Origin: Nostoc piscinale CENA21
Lineage (GTDB): Bacteria; Cyanobacteriota; Cyanobacteriia; Cyanobacteriales; Nostocaceae
Assembly (NCBI RefSeq): GCF_001298445.1
Contig: NZ_CP012036.1
Span: 2,793,263 to 2,857,262 of the forward strand
DNA length: 64,000 bases
Direction: 5' to 3'
The position numbers and the translations under genes were made by a program. Each line of letters opens with the position of its first letter. The first letter of the stretch is position 1. Of the stretch, positions 31,401 through 39,030 are shown one piece after another. The notes under the pieces were generated by a model. It searched no databases and was not told the origin of the DNA. It was given only the letters and a program-made list of their open reading frames with translations.

Positions 31401-34400
31401 CAGTCATGGTGATTCCTGGTCAGGAAATGCTGGTGAGGATTAGCTATGATACTAGCCGATTTGATGATGCTGCGATCGCTCTAATTTTAGAACATTTCCA
31501 AACATTGCTCTGTGGAATTGTTGCCCACCCCAAACAGCGAATTTCCCAATTGCCACTGCTAACGCCAGGGGAGCAGCAGTTATTAGATAAATGGAATGAT
31601 ACTCAGGTAGACTATCCCCACCATAAATGTATCCATCAGTTGTTTGAGGAGCAGGTACAGCGTACACCCAATGCTGTAGCTGTGGAGTTTGGGAATCAAC
31701 AACTGACCTATTATGAGTTGAATTGTCGTGCTAACTCTTTGGCGCACTACCTCAAGTCTTTGGGCGTAAAACCCGATGTGTTGGTGGGTATTTGTGTTGA
31801 GCGTTCTATAGAAATGGTTGTCGGACTGTTAGGTATTCTGAAAGCTGGTGGTGCATATCTGCCACTTGACCCAGAGTATCCTACAGAGCGTTTGGCTTTC
31901 ATGTTAGAAGATGCTCAAGTTTCAGTGTTGCTAACTCAGCAATCACTCCTGGCCAGACTGCCCCAGCATCAAGCACAGCTTGTCTGTTTGGATACTGACG
32001 CTCAAGTGATTTCCCAGGCGAGCCAGGACAATCTCATCTCTGGTGTACAAGCCAATGACTTGGCTTATGTAATTTATACCTCTGGCTCTACAGGTAAACC
32101 GAAGGGAGTGGCGATGACTCAACTTCCCTTGTGCAACCTGATGCTGTGGCAACTGCAAAATACAAAACTTTCTAGTGGGACAAAAACGCTACAATTTGCT
32201 CCCATCAGCTTTGATGTGTCCTTTCAAGAAATGTTCTCCACTTGGTTTTCTGGAGGCACATTGCTGTTGATTACAGAGGAATTGCGCCGTGATGCCTTAG
32301 CTTTATTAGGATTTCTGCAAGAAAAAGGTGTGGAGAGACTTTTTGTTCCCTTTGTCGCCTTACAGCAACTAGCTGAAGTAGCCGTTGGTAGTGAAAAATT
32401 TGCTAGTCATCTTCGAGAAATCATTACTGCTGGCGAACAGTTGCAGATTACTCCTGCGATTTCTCAATGGTTCAGCAAACTAGGCGATTGTACTCTGCAC
32501 AATCATTATGGGCCATCAGAAAGTCATGTGGTCGTCACTTTTACCCTGCCTAACACCGTAGAGACATGGCCGCTACTGCCTGCGATTGGAAAGCCAGTTG
32601 CCAATACACAGATTCATATCTTAGATAAAAATTTACAGCCTGTCCCCGTCAGTGTACCTGGAGAGTTGTACATCGGTGGTGTTGCGTTGGCTAGAGGCTA
32701 CCTCAACCGTCCAGAGTTAACACAGGAAAGATTTATCAATAATCCGTTTGAGAAGGCAGAAGGCAGGGGGCAGAAGGCAGAAGGGAGTAGATTATATAAA
32801 ACTGGGGACTTAGCTCGCTATTTACCAGATGGCAATATTGAATACTTAGGGCGCATTGACTCACAAGTAAAAATACGTGGTTTCCGTATTGAATTGGGTG
32901 AGGTGGAAGCAGCACTGAGCCAGTATGAAAATGTGGAGGGGTGTTGTGTCATTGCCCGTGAAGATACCCCTGGAGATAAACGCTTAGTTGCATATTTGGT
33001 AGCACATCAGGACTGTACACCCACAGTTAACGAACTGCGGCAATTCTTGAAAGCCAAGTTGCCAGAGTACATGGTTCCTAGTGCTTTTGTGATTATGGAG
33101 TCCTTACCACTAACTCCTAGCGGTAAAGTAGACCGCCGTGCTTTACCTGCACCGGATTTACTAAGCACTAACTCAGATCAATATGTCGCTCCACGCACCC
33201 CAATTGAAGAACTGTTAGTGCAAATTTGGGCGCAAGTCTTGAAAGTAGAGCAAGTAGGTATTAATGATAACTTCTTTGAACTGGGGGGACACTCACTACT
33301 AGCAACACAATTGGTTTCCCGCATCCGCAACATTTTCAATGTAGAACTACCATTGTATGAGTTGTTTACTGCCCCTACAGTTGCCGAATTAGCCCAGATA
33401 ATTGGCCAGTTACAGCAACACAGTATAAAACTCTCTGCACCGCCTATCTTCAGGAGAGCAGAAAATTCAGACTTACCAATGTCTTTTGCTCAACAGCGTT
33501 TGTGGTTCTTAGACCAATTCGAGTCGAACAGTGTCTTATACAATATACCTACTGCTTTGCGTCTAGTAGGGAAACTCCAGATTGCAGCGTTAGAACAAAG
33601 CTTACAAGAAATTACTCATCGCCACGAAGCTTTACGTACCAATTTCATCACTGTTGATGGAAAACCAACACAAATTATTGGGGAACAGGAAACAGGTTAT
33701 GGGGAACGGGGAATACTATCAATTGTTGATTTGCAAAATTTATCGACAATTGAGCAGGAAAGAACCGTAGAGGAATTAGCGCAAAAACAAATTATTGAAC
33801 GATTTGACCTGGCAAAAGAAGCATTAATTAGAGTGACATTACTATTACTGAACGAGACAGAACAAGTCTTGTTAGTGTGTATGCACCATATTGTCTCTGA
33901 TGGTTGGTCAATGGGTGTTTTTGTCCAAGAACTCACACAACTATATAATGCTTATTCTCAAGGTCAACCGTCACCTTTAGCACCACTGTCGATTCAGTAC
34001 GCAGATTTTGCGATTTGGCAAAGAAACTGGTTGCAAGGGGTGGTACTAGAAAGCCAACTGAGTTACTGGCAACAGCAACTAAAAGATGCACCTGATGTAT
34101 TGTCATTACCAACTGACCGACCAAGACATGCTGTGCAGACTGTGGCTGGCGCACATCATGAGTTTGCATTGTCAGTTGAGTTAACTGATAAATTGGTAAA
34201 ACTGAGCCAGGAGCAAGGTGTCACCTTATTTATGACGCTTTTGGCAGCATACAATACCTTGCTTTACCGCTACACAGGACAATCAGATATTTTGGTGGGT
34301 TCTCCTATTGCTAACCGCGATCGCTCTGAAATAGAAGGGTTAATTGGCTTTTTTGTCAATACCTTAGTAATGCGTACTAACGTTGCAGGTAATCCGCGCT

Positions 34401-36556
34401 TTAGTGAATTACTCTTTCGTGTGCGAGAAATGGCTCTCGGAGCTTATGCTCATCAACACTTACCGTTTGAAATGCTGGTGGAAGCATTACAACCAGAACG
34501 GGATTTATCCCATACACCACTGTTCCAAGTAATGTTTAACCTGCAAAATGCACCTGTGTCTGAGTTGGATTTAAACGGGTTAACTGTTAGTTCAGTACCA
34601 CTCAAAAGTGTGACAGCTGCATTTGATATGACCTTATTCATGCAGAACACTCCTAACGGACTGGTGGGAGTGTGGGAGTACAACACTGATTTGTTTGACC
34701 ACAGCACCATCGAACGGATGATTGGTCATTTTGTGACTTTGCTGGAAGCAGTTGTCGCTAATCCCCAAGAGCGAATTGATCAATTGCCAATACTAACAGC
34801 AGTTGAGCGACAAAAGTTACTGGTTGAGTGGAATGATACTCAGGCTGATTATCCTGGGGATAAATGTCTGCATCAATTATTTGAGCAGCAGGCAGAACTG
34901 ACACCCGATGCTGTAGCAGTGGTGTTTGATAAACAACAACTAACTTATCAAGAGTTAAACATCCAAGCGAATCAATTAGCACATTATCTACAATCTCTAG
35001 GTGTGGGGCCAGAGGTTTTGGTCGGGATTTATTTAGAGCGTTCTTTATCTATGACTGTGGCATTGTTAGCCGTCCTCAAAGCCGGTGGCGGTTACGTTCC
35101 TCTAGACATAGATTATCCCCAGCAGCGATTAGCTTATATATCAGAAGACTCGCAAATTTCTGTGCTGATTACACAGGATAAATTACTCAATTCCTTGTCA
35201 GTTGAAGGCGTGAAAGTCATTGTCTTAGACAAAGAGTTTGAAATACTCAATTCTCAAGATCAAGAAAATTCGGTGACTCAAGTACAATCCGAAAACTTGG
35301 CTTGTGTATTGTATACTTCTGGGTCTACTGGCAAACCCAAAGGCGTGATGTTGACTCATGCAGCTTTGGTTAATCATTGTAGTGCCATTAGTGAAGCATT
35401 TGGTTTGACAAGTAGCGATGCCTACGGCGGGCAAAGCCAACGCGTTTTACAATTTGCCGCTTTTGGCTTTGATGTCGCAGTAGAAGAAATCTTCCCCACT
35501 TGGTTTAAAGGTGGAACAGTAGTATTAAGACCAGCGCAAATGTTTTCTTCCTTTGCCAGTTTTTCCCAATTTATTGAACAACAAAAGTTGAGTGTCTTGA
35601 CTCTCACTCCAGCCTACTGGCATGAATGGATGGTAGCAGTATCTCAATCCTATGCCACCGTGCCGCAAAGTCTACGCTTATTAACTGTGGGTGGGGATAC
35701 AGTTCTGCCAGAAACAGTGACAATGTGGCAGCAATTGGTAGGCGAACGTGTCACTTGTCTCAATGCTTACGGCCCCACCGAAGCATCAGTTACAGCCGTA
35801 GTCTATGATGTACAGAATTTTCAATTAGAAAAAACCAATACAGTTCCCATCGGTCGTCCTGTCGCTAATACAGCAATTTACATCCTCGACAGTAATCTCC
35901 AACCAGTACCGATTGGAGTTAAAGGCGAATTATACATCGGTGGTGTGCGTTTAGCACGGGGTTATCTCAACCGTCCTGAGTTGACAGAAGACAAATTTAT
36001 TCTCAACCCCTTTCAAAGAGGCAGGGAGCAGGGGAAAAATTCATCAGCACTCAGCACTCAGCACTCAGCACTTTTATATAAAACAGGGGATTTAGCACGT
36101 TATCTTCCCGACGGTAACATCGAGTTTATCGGTCGAATTGATGATGTAGTGAAAATCCGAGGTTTTCGCGTTGCACTTGGGGAAATTGAAAGTCTATTGG
36201 TTCAACATCCTGATGTCATTACCCAGGCGGTAATGCTAAGAGAAGACCAACCAGGTCATAAGCAGTTAGTTGCATATATTGTCTCTAGTAACCCAGCTTT
36301 AGACCAAAATGACTTACAAAGCTTCTTGAAACAAAAGCTGCCAAACTACATGATCCCAACAGCTTTCGTGATGCTGGAGACTTTGCCACTCAATGCTAAT
36401 GGAAAAGTTGACCGTCGCGCACTACCCGCTCCACAGCAAGACATTGACCTAAGCAACTTTGTTTTACCCCATACGCCAACACAAAAACTAATAGCAGATA
36501 TTTGGAGCAGTGTTTTAGGAACAATACAGCTAGGCATTCACAACAACTTTTTTTGA
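25499..36556 (+). CDS. spuB: Three-module NRPS, C-A-T-E-C-A-T-C-A-(T), interrupted by a frameshift
   Basis: After a TubC-like docking domain (1-55): C1 (HHIIMDG about 203), A1 (about 679), T1 (GGDSILS about 1058), E (HHLAVDG about 1241), C2 (HHLLLDG about 1721), A2 (about 2193), T2 (about 2595), C3 (HHIVSDG about 2797), A3 (about 3271) and the beginning of T3. Pockets read by eye are DASTIAAVC (Tyr or homotyrosine-like, then epimerised), DVQFIAHVV (proline/4-methylproline) and DVETTGAVT (unassigned; arginine expected from the spumigin model). The frame ends at HNNFF because of an extra T at 36548-36554. Removing one T continues as DMGGNSL into the reductase. Two A domains carry tandem-repeat insertions. 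Confidence 0.92.
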   Translation: MSVLEFLSLLNTLDIKIWIEENQLRYRAPKGAMTAEIKQELQERKTEILAFLQEAQTATQLTFVPLVPVSRDKDLPLSFAQQRIWFLYQLDGESSFYNESFQLRIVGKLSVTALEQSINEIIRRHEVLRTNFPTVEGVPTQVIRPNLTITIPVIDVQDLTEASVKQIVTQEVSQPFDLETDPLVRVTLLRQEPESHLLILTMHHIIMDGWSMGIFFKELAALYPAFTQGKASPLPELTIQYADFALWQRQWLTQEVQEKQLNYWKQQLAGAPPLLELPTDSPRPPEQTFAGATTEFHIDADLTSQLVAFSQKSGVTLFMTLLTAFAVFLHRYSGQDDLCIGSPFANRDRQQTNPLIGFFVNTLVLRTQVVGNPTFSQLLEKVRSVVWDAHANQDIPFEQVVEALQPERSLGYNPLFQVLFVLENFSLDTLELPGVSLTPEMVKRGTSKFDLSLSMWQTQQGLIGSWEYNSDLFATETIARMISHFQTLLAAIVTDPHQKVGELPLLTPSERHHLLVEWNDTQVDYPVDKCIHQLFEEQVEKTPDAVAVVFENQKLTYHQLNCRANQLAHYLRSLGVKPDVLVGICVERSLDMAIALLGILKAGGAYLPLDSEYPQDRLSFMLEDSQVSILLTQERLLDRLPQHQAQLICLDGVWEQISQNSQDNPASGVTAFNLANLIYTSGSTGRPKGVMVEHKGFCNLAQAQIETFGVHCDSRVLQFASFSFDACISEILMALGSGATLYLGTKDSLMPGKQLLDQLRNYGITHITLPPSALAVMPVEELPALQTIIVAGEACPAELIKQWSVGRNFFNAYGPTEASVCATIAKCNDNEKITIGKAIANVQVYILDEYLQPVPVGVPGELHIGGIGLARGYLNRPELTQEKFIKNPLGAGRLYKTGDLGRYLANGNIEYLGRIDNQVKIRGFRIELGEIEAALSQHESVQICSVIAREDNPGEKRLVAYVVGKQHSPTISQLRAFLSSQLPQYMIPHAFVMLESLPLTPNGKVDRRALPAPDSREGLEVSFVAPRNQTEEILTQIWAEVLRVKQVGIYDNFFELGGDSILSIQILAKAKQAGLQLTLKQLFAHQAIAQLAAVAGTIKAIEVKQELATGTLPLTPIQHWFFEQNLSQLHHFNQAFLLSVPSDLKLELLEQAFKQLLVHHDALRLRFKQSNSTWQQIYSAPNDSVAFSYIDLSALPESEQQAAIEAQGNLSQASLNLLENLVQVAFFYLGIDKRARLLIIIHHLAVDGVSWRILLEDLQTAYQQLAQGKAIALPAKTTSFQDWSFKLTEYAQSQALKSEVAYWLNESRAAVPPIPVDYIKGANTVAAANTILLSLSEAETHALLHDVPKAYNTQINDVLLTALALVLSRWTNSESVLFNLEGHGREDIVDGVDVSRTVGWFTTIFPVVVELRATDNPADTLKSVKEQLRAIPNKGIGYCLLRYLSQDTEIATQLQALPQGQISFNYLGQFDQLVNTTSWMQPATESAGKMHGLQNNRAYLLEIDSIIAGEQLRIEWTYSTNLHQHTTIENLAQEFVKTLQSLIAHCSSPESGGYTPSDFPLVKLKQAELDQILIGLGKTNWRNIEDIYPLAPMQEGLLFESLYNPENQVYFEQLIYTLSGQLNLLAFEQAWQQVVARHSILRTAFIWEQLDQPLQVVYRQVDVKVHIYDWQQLSVQEQQQKLEFLLQSQRQQGFQLSQAPLMHLSLIQLGADSYQFVWNFHHLLLDGWSGPLIFKDLLYFYQAISQGETKTLQPAQSYRNYIAWLQQQDLAQAKKFWRQKLQGFTAPTPLIVDKASSKRKQLDSSYSEQKIQLTPEATAALQTFARQHQLTMNNLVQGTWALLLCRYSQETNVVFGATVSCRPSSLISVESMVGLFINTLPVRVQVAAETEVLALLKDLQAQQIESEQYSYSSLVDIQGLSDVPRGTPLFESLVVFDNYPVDEAGQEKNYGFSIDNFHAIEQTNYPLTVMVIPGQEMLVRISYDTSRFDDAAIALILEHFQTLLCGIVAHPKQRISQLPLLTPGEQQLLDKWNDTQVDYPHHKCIHQLFEEQVQRTPNAVAVEFGNQQLTYYELNCRANSLAHYLKSLGVKPDVLVGICVERSIEMVVGLLGILKAGGAYLPLDPEYPTERLAFMLEDAQVSVLLTQQSLLARLPQHQAQLVCLDTDAQVISQASQDNLISGVQANDLAYVIYTSGSTGKPKGVAMTQLPLCNLMLWQLQNTKLSSGTKTLQFAPISFDVSFQEMFSTWFSGGTLLLITEELRRDALALLGFLQEKGVERLFVPFVALQQLAEVAVGSEKFASHLREIITAGEQLQITPAISQWFSKLGDCTLHNHYGPSESHVVVTFTLPNTVETWPLLPAIGKPVANTQIHILDKNLQPVPVSVPGELYIGGVALARGYLNRPELTQERFINNPFEKAEGRGQKAEGSRLYKTGDLARYLPDGNIEYLGRIDSQVKIRGFRIELGEVEAALSQYENVEGCCVIAREDTPGDKRLVAYLVAHQDCTPTVNELRQFLKAKLPEYMVPSAFVIMESLPLTPSGKVDRRALPAPDLLSTNSDQYVAPRTPIEELLVQIWAQVLKVEQVGINDNFFELGGHSLLATQLVSRIRNIFNVELPLYELFTAPTVAELAQIIGQLQQHSIKLSAPPIFRRAENSDLPMSFAQQRLWFLDQFESNSVLYNIPTALRLVGKLQIAALEQSLQEITHRHEALRTNFITVDGKPTQIIGEQETGYGERGILSIVDLQNLSTIEQERTVEELAQKQIIERFDLAKEALIRVTLLLLNETEQVLLVCMHHIVSDGWSMGVFVQELTQLYNAYSQGQPSPLAPLSIQYADFAIWQRNWLQGVVLESQLSYWQQQLKDAPDVLSLPTDRPRHAVQTVAGAHHEFALSVELTDKLVKLSQEQGVTLFMTLLAAYNTLLYRYTGQSDILVGSPIANRDRSEIEGLIGFFVNTLVMRTNVAGNPRFSELLFRVREMALGAYAHQHLPFEMLVEALQPERDLSHTPLFQVMFNLQNAPVSELDLNGLTVSSVPLKSVTAAFDMTLFMQNTPNGLVGVWEYNTDLFDHSTIERMIGHFVTLLEAVVANPQERIDQLPILTAVERQKLLVEWNDTQADYPGDKCLHQLFEQQAELTPDAVAVVFDKQQLTYQELNIQANQLAHYLQSLGVGPEVLVGIYLERSLSMTVALLAVLKAGGGYVPLDIDYPQQRLAYISEDSQISVLITQDKLLNSLSVEGVKVIVLDKEFEILNSQDQENSVTQVQSENLACVLYTSGSTGKPKGVMLTHAALVNHCSAISEAFGLTSSDAYGGQSQRVLQFAAFGFDVAVEEIFPTWFKGGTVVLRPAQMFSSFASFSQFIEQQKLSVLTLTPAYWHEWMVAVSQSYATVPQSLRLLTVGGDTVLPETVTMWQQLVGERVTCLNAYGPTEASVTAVVYDVQNFQLEKTNTVPIGRPVANTAIYILDSNLQPVPIGVKGELYIGGVRLARGYLNRPELTEDKFILNPFQRGREQGKNSSALSTQHSALLYKTGDLARYLPDGNIEFIGRIDDVVKIRGFRVALGEIESLLVQHPDVITQAVMLREDQPGHKQLVAYIVSSNPALDQNDLQSFLKQKLPNYMIPTAFVMLETLPLNANGKVDRRALPAPQQDIDLSNFVLPHTPTQKLIADIWSSVLGTIQLGIHNNFF
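32750..32790 (+). repeat. STRR insertion in an adenylation domain (copy 2)
   Basis: AGAAGGC and AGGGGGC-type heptamers encode EKAEGRGQKAEG between NPF and RLYKTGDL of the proline-type A domain, the same site as in copies 1 and 3. Confidence 0.7.
36014..36073 (+). repeat. STRR insertion in an adenylation domain (copy 3)
   Basis: GGGAGCA and CACTCAG heptamers encode QRGREQGKNSSALSTQHSA before LLYKTGDL in the last A domain. The sequence is close to copy 1 at 786-863. Confidence 0.7.
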
Positions 36557-36557
36557 T

Positions 36558-37940
36558 ATGGGGGGAAATTCTTTACGTGCTATCCAGGTGATGTCTCTGT
36601 TGAGAGAGACTGTACAACTAGAGTTACCCCTACGTTATCTATTTGAGAACCCTACAGTTTCAGAACTGGCAGAAAAAGTCGATAGCTTACAAATAAACCA
36701 GACTAAGACAATTAACACTGCAACTATCAACGATTTAAAAGCAGAAGCAGTCTTAGATTCTAGCATTCGTATCCCAACCACATCTTTTGAATTCATAAAC
36801 CAACCCAAGCGGATTTTTTTAACGGGAGTAACAGGTTTTTTGGGAAGTCATTTACTGCATGAACTCCTACAACAAACTGAGGCTGATATTTATTGCTTGA
36901 TTCGCGCTACCAATGTTGAACAAGCACAGCAGAGGTTGCAAAGTAAACTTAAATTCTACCAACTCTGGGAAGGAATAAAGAGCGATCGCATCATTCCTGT
37001 AGTCGGAGATTTAACGAAAAACTATTTAGGCCTTTCTACATCACAATTTCAACACTTAGCTAGTCAGATAGATGTGATCTATCACTGTGGTGCTTGGATC
37101 AATGTTATCTATCCTTACTCTGTTTTAAAAGCAGCTAATGTACTTGGAACTCAAGAAATCATCCGATTAGCTAGTGAAACTAAAGTCAAACCTTTGCACT
37201 TTATCTCCACAACATCTGTTTTAGCAGCATCGTCTCAAAATGAAGCTGGATTAATTCTTGAATCAGACCCCCTTGACCAATATCAAACCCTTGACAATGG
37301 CTATATCCAAAGCAAGTGGGTAGCAGAAAAATTAGTTATGCAAGCCCGCGACTTAGGACTTCCTGTTTCTATTTATCGAGCATCAAGGATAACAGGACAC
37401 AGCCAAACTGGGATTAGTAACACAGATGATTTATTTTGCAGGCTAGTGAAAGGTTGCATACAAATGAAAATGGCTCCAGATATTGACATGGAAGATAATT
37501 TGACTCCTGTAGACTATGTGAGCAAGATGATTGTTCATCTGTCACATCAGAAAGAATCTTTAGGAAAAGCATTTCATTTAGTTAATCCTGACTCTACTCC
37601 AGTCAAGCATTTGTTTAACTTAATTCGCTCTTTAGGATATCCTTTGCAACTAATTTCTTTAGAGCAATGGCATTCAGAAATTTCACGTCATAGTAAAATA
37701 TCTGACACAGATAATTTAGACTTTTTGTCTCATATCATTACAAAAACTACGATAAAAAGCGGTCAAGAACCAAAAATTGACTATCAAAATACTATGAATG
37801 GACTAGTAAATACTGATATTATGTATCCTCTGTTAGACCAAAATTTACTTAAAACTTACATCTCCTACTTCATCAGTAGCGGTTTTATAGATGACCAATT
37901 AGTAACAGAGCAAATTGCACTTGGTAATAAGGCAAACTAA
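36558..37940 (+). CDS. Carrier-domain remainder and terminal thioester reductase of the NRPS
   Basis: This frame holds MGGNSLRAIQV, the second half of carrier domain T3 including its phosphopantetheine serine, followed by a thioester reductase domain. That domain has the nucleotide-binding TGVTGFLGS and an active-site YIQSK (short-chain-dehydrogenase YxxxK). It would release the peptide as an aldehyde (or alcohol). It is one base out of frame with the NRPS upstream, with no Shine-Dalgarno site for an independent start, so it is best read as the 3' part of one gene running 25499-37940. If the frameshift is real, the assembly line lacks its release domain. Confidence 0.9.
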   Translation: MGGNSLRAIQVMSLLRETVQLELPLRYLFENPTVSELAEKVDSLQINQTKTINTATINDLKAEAVLDSSIRIPTTSFEFINQPKRIFLTGVTGFLGSHLLHELLQQTEADIYCLIRATNVEQAQQRLQSKLKFYQLWEGIKSDRIIPVVGDLTKNYLGLSTSQFQHLASQIDVIYHCGAWINVIYPYSVLKAANVLGTQEIIRLASETKVKPLHFISTTSVLAASSQNEAGLILESDPLDQYQTLDNGYIQSKWVAEKLVMQARDLGLPVSIYRASRITGHSQTGISNTDDLFCRLVKGCIQMKMAPDIDMEDNLTPVDYVSKMIVHLSHQKESLGKAFHLVNPDSTPVKHLFNLIRSLGYPLQLISLEQWHSEISRHSKISDTDNLDFLSHIITKTTIKSGQEPKIDYQNTMNGLVNTDIMYPLLDQNLLKTYISYFISSGFIDDQLVTEQIALGNKAN

Positions 37941-38056
37941 CCTGGCAAAAATGCCAATGCGATCGCCTCCATCAACCTACTCAAATTACCACTCGCTGGG
38001 GATATTAAGTGAATGGAAACATCAATGTTAATTATTCAGCTAACTAGGTGGTCTTA

Positions 38057-38671
38057 ATGTTAAATCTAAACCACCAATTATATTTACTAATTTCAAATTT
38101 TTTGGAGAAGCATCAAAAACTAGAAAAATTCAAACAATTATCCAATAGTGCAACTTTTGATAGTTCTGTGAAATTTCTAGGAAATTGTGATAATTGGATG
38201 AATGATAAAAGCTTAATCACAATCGGTAAAAATGGACTAATTTTGGGTGAATTGGCTGTATTCTCCTATGGTGGGAAAATAGAAATAGGTGAAGATTGCT
38301 ATATTGGTGAGGGAACGCGAATTAGATCAGCTAACTCTATCAAAATTGGTAATGAAGTGGTAATCTCAGATAATGTTACCATTTATGATACAGATGCCCA
38401 TTCATTAAATCATGCTTTAAGACACAAAGAATTTGTTGAAGTCGTCATTCAAGATAATCTGATTAAAGATGCTAAAGAGCTAGACGTAAAATCAGCTCCA
38501 GTGATCATAGAAGATCATGTTTGGATTGGATTTAATGCAGCTATTCTTAAGGGAGTTACTATCGGCAAAGGAGCTATTATTGGTGCTAGTTCTGTTGTCA
38601 CTAAAGATGTGGAAGCCTTCACCGTCGTTGTGGGTAATCCGGCTAAAGTTATTAAAAAATTACTCAATTAA
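38057..38671 (+). CDS. Hexapeptide-repeat acyltransferase
   Basis: The roughly 204-residue protein has left-handed beta-helix repeats (IEIGEDCYIGEGT, IKIGNEVVISDNV, IGKGAIIGASSVV) and the GNPAKVIKK ending typical of maltose/galactoside O-acetyltransferase-like enzymes. ATG at 38057 is chosen because AGGTGG precedes it. It follows the reductase by about 115 bases and may acylate the peptide or a sugar on it, as glycosylated aeruginosin relatives exist; no glycosyltransferase is present, so this is a weak inference. A short fragment of unknown origin lies between it and the reductase. Confidence 0.82.
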   Translation: MLNLNHQLYLLISNFLEKHQKLEKFKQLSNSATFDSSVKFLGNCDNWMNDKSLITIGKNGLILGELAVFSYGGKIEIGEDCYIGEGTRIRSANSIKIGNEVVISDNVTIYDTDAHSLNHALRHKEFVEVVIQDNLIKDAKELDVKSAPVIIEDHVWIGFNAAILKGVTIGKGAIIGASSVVTKDVEAFTVVVGNPAKVIKKLLN

Positions 38672-38673
38672 CA

Positions 38674-38751
38674 ATGATTCAGAATAGCGAGCGCCTATTA
38701 AATTTAGATGACAGTAACACCACAGAATGGGACGATAAAGAATGGCAATGA
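38674..38751 (+). pseudogene. 3' remnant of a MazE-type antitoxin gene
   Basis: The 25 codons read MIQNSERLLNLDDSNTTEW and end in DDKEWQ. The acidic TEWDDxEW ending matches cyanobacterial MazE-like antitoxins as I recall them, and the stop overlaps the start of a MazF-like fragment by ATGA, as in intact mazEF operons. The N-terminal DNA-binding part is missing. Confidence 0.55.
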
Positions 38752-38852
38752 TAGTGAATAGATTTAATATTTTTTTAGTCAATCTTAATCTGACCATCGG
38801 TAGTGAAATTCAAAAAACATACCCTTGTGTAGTCATCTCACCAAAAGAGATG
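38748..38852 (+). pseudogene. 5' remnant of a MazF/PemK-type toxin gene
   Basis: About 35 codons read NRFNIFLVNLN...GSEIQKTYPCVVISPKEM, the N-terminal strand region of MazF-family RNases. Homology stops at 38852, where the sequence switches to the 3' end of a nosF gene in another frame. The fused frame ends at a TAG at 38873. The toxin is certainly inactive. Confidence 0.75.
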
Positions 38853-38956
38853 CTGCTGGTCTTTACGAGTTAGAAAAAAGCGGTATGCGAACTATTGTTT
38901 CTAATGCGGTGATAACTGCTTTAAGTTGCACTCAGCAATTAAGTAATATGACTTAA
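38852..38956 (+). pseudogene. 3' remnant of a second nosF (P5C reductase) gene
   Basis: The last 34 codons (AAGLYELEKSGMRT to CTQQLSNMT) match the end of the intact gene at 16564-16668 almost residue for residue. The rest is absent. It directly precedes the second exporter gene, just as the intact nosF precedes the first, so a nosF-exporter segment was duplicated and its left end lost at the mazF junction. Confidence 0.85.
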
Positions 38957-39030
38957 ACAAGCAACTCTACTCAGTGTGATTTTGATAACTATTAAATTTA
39001 ATTCTCAGAAAATTAATTTATTTCTCAAAT

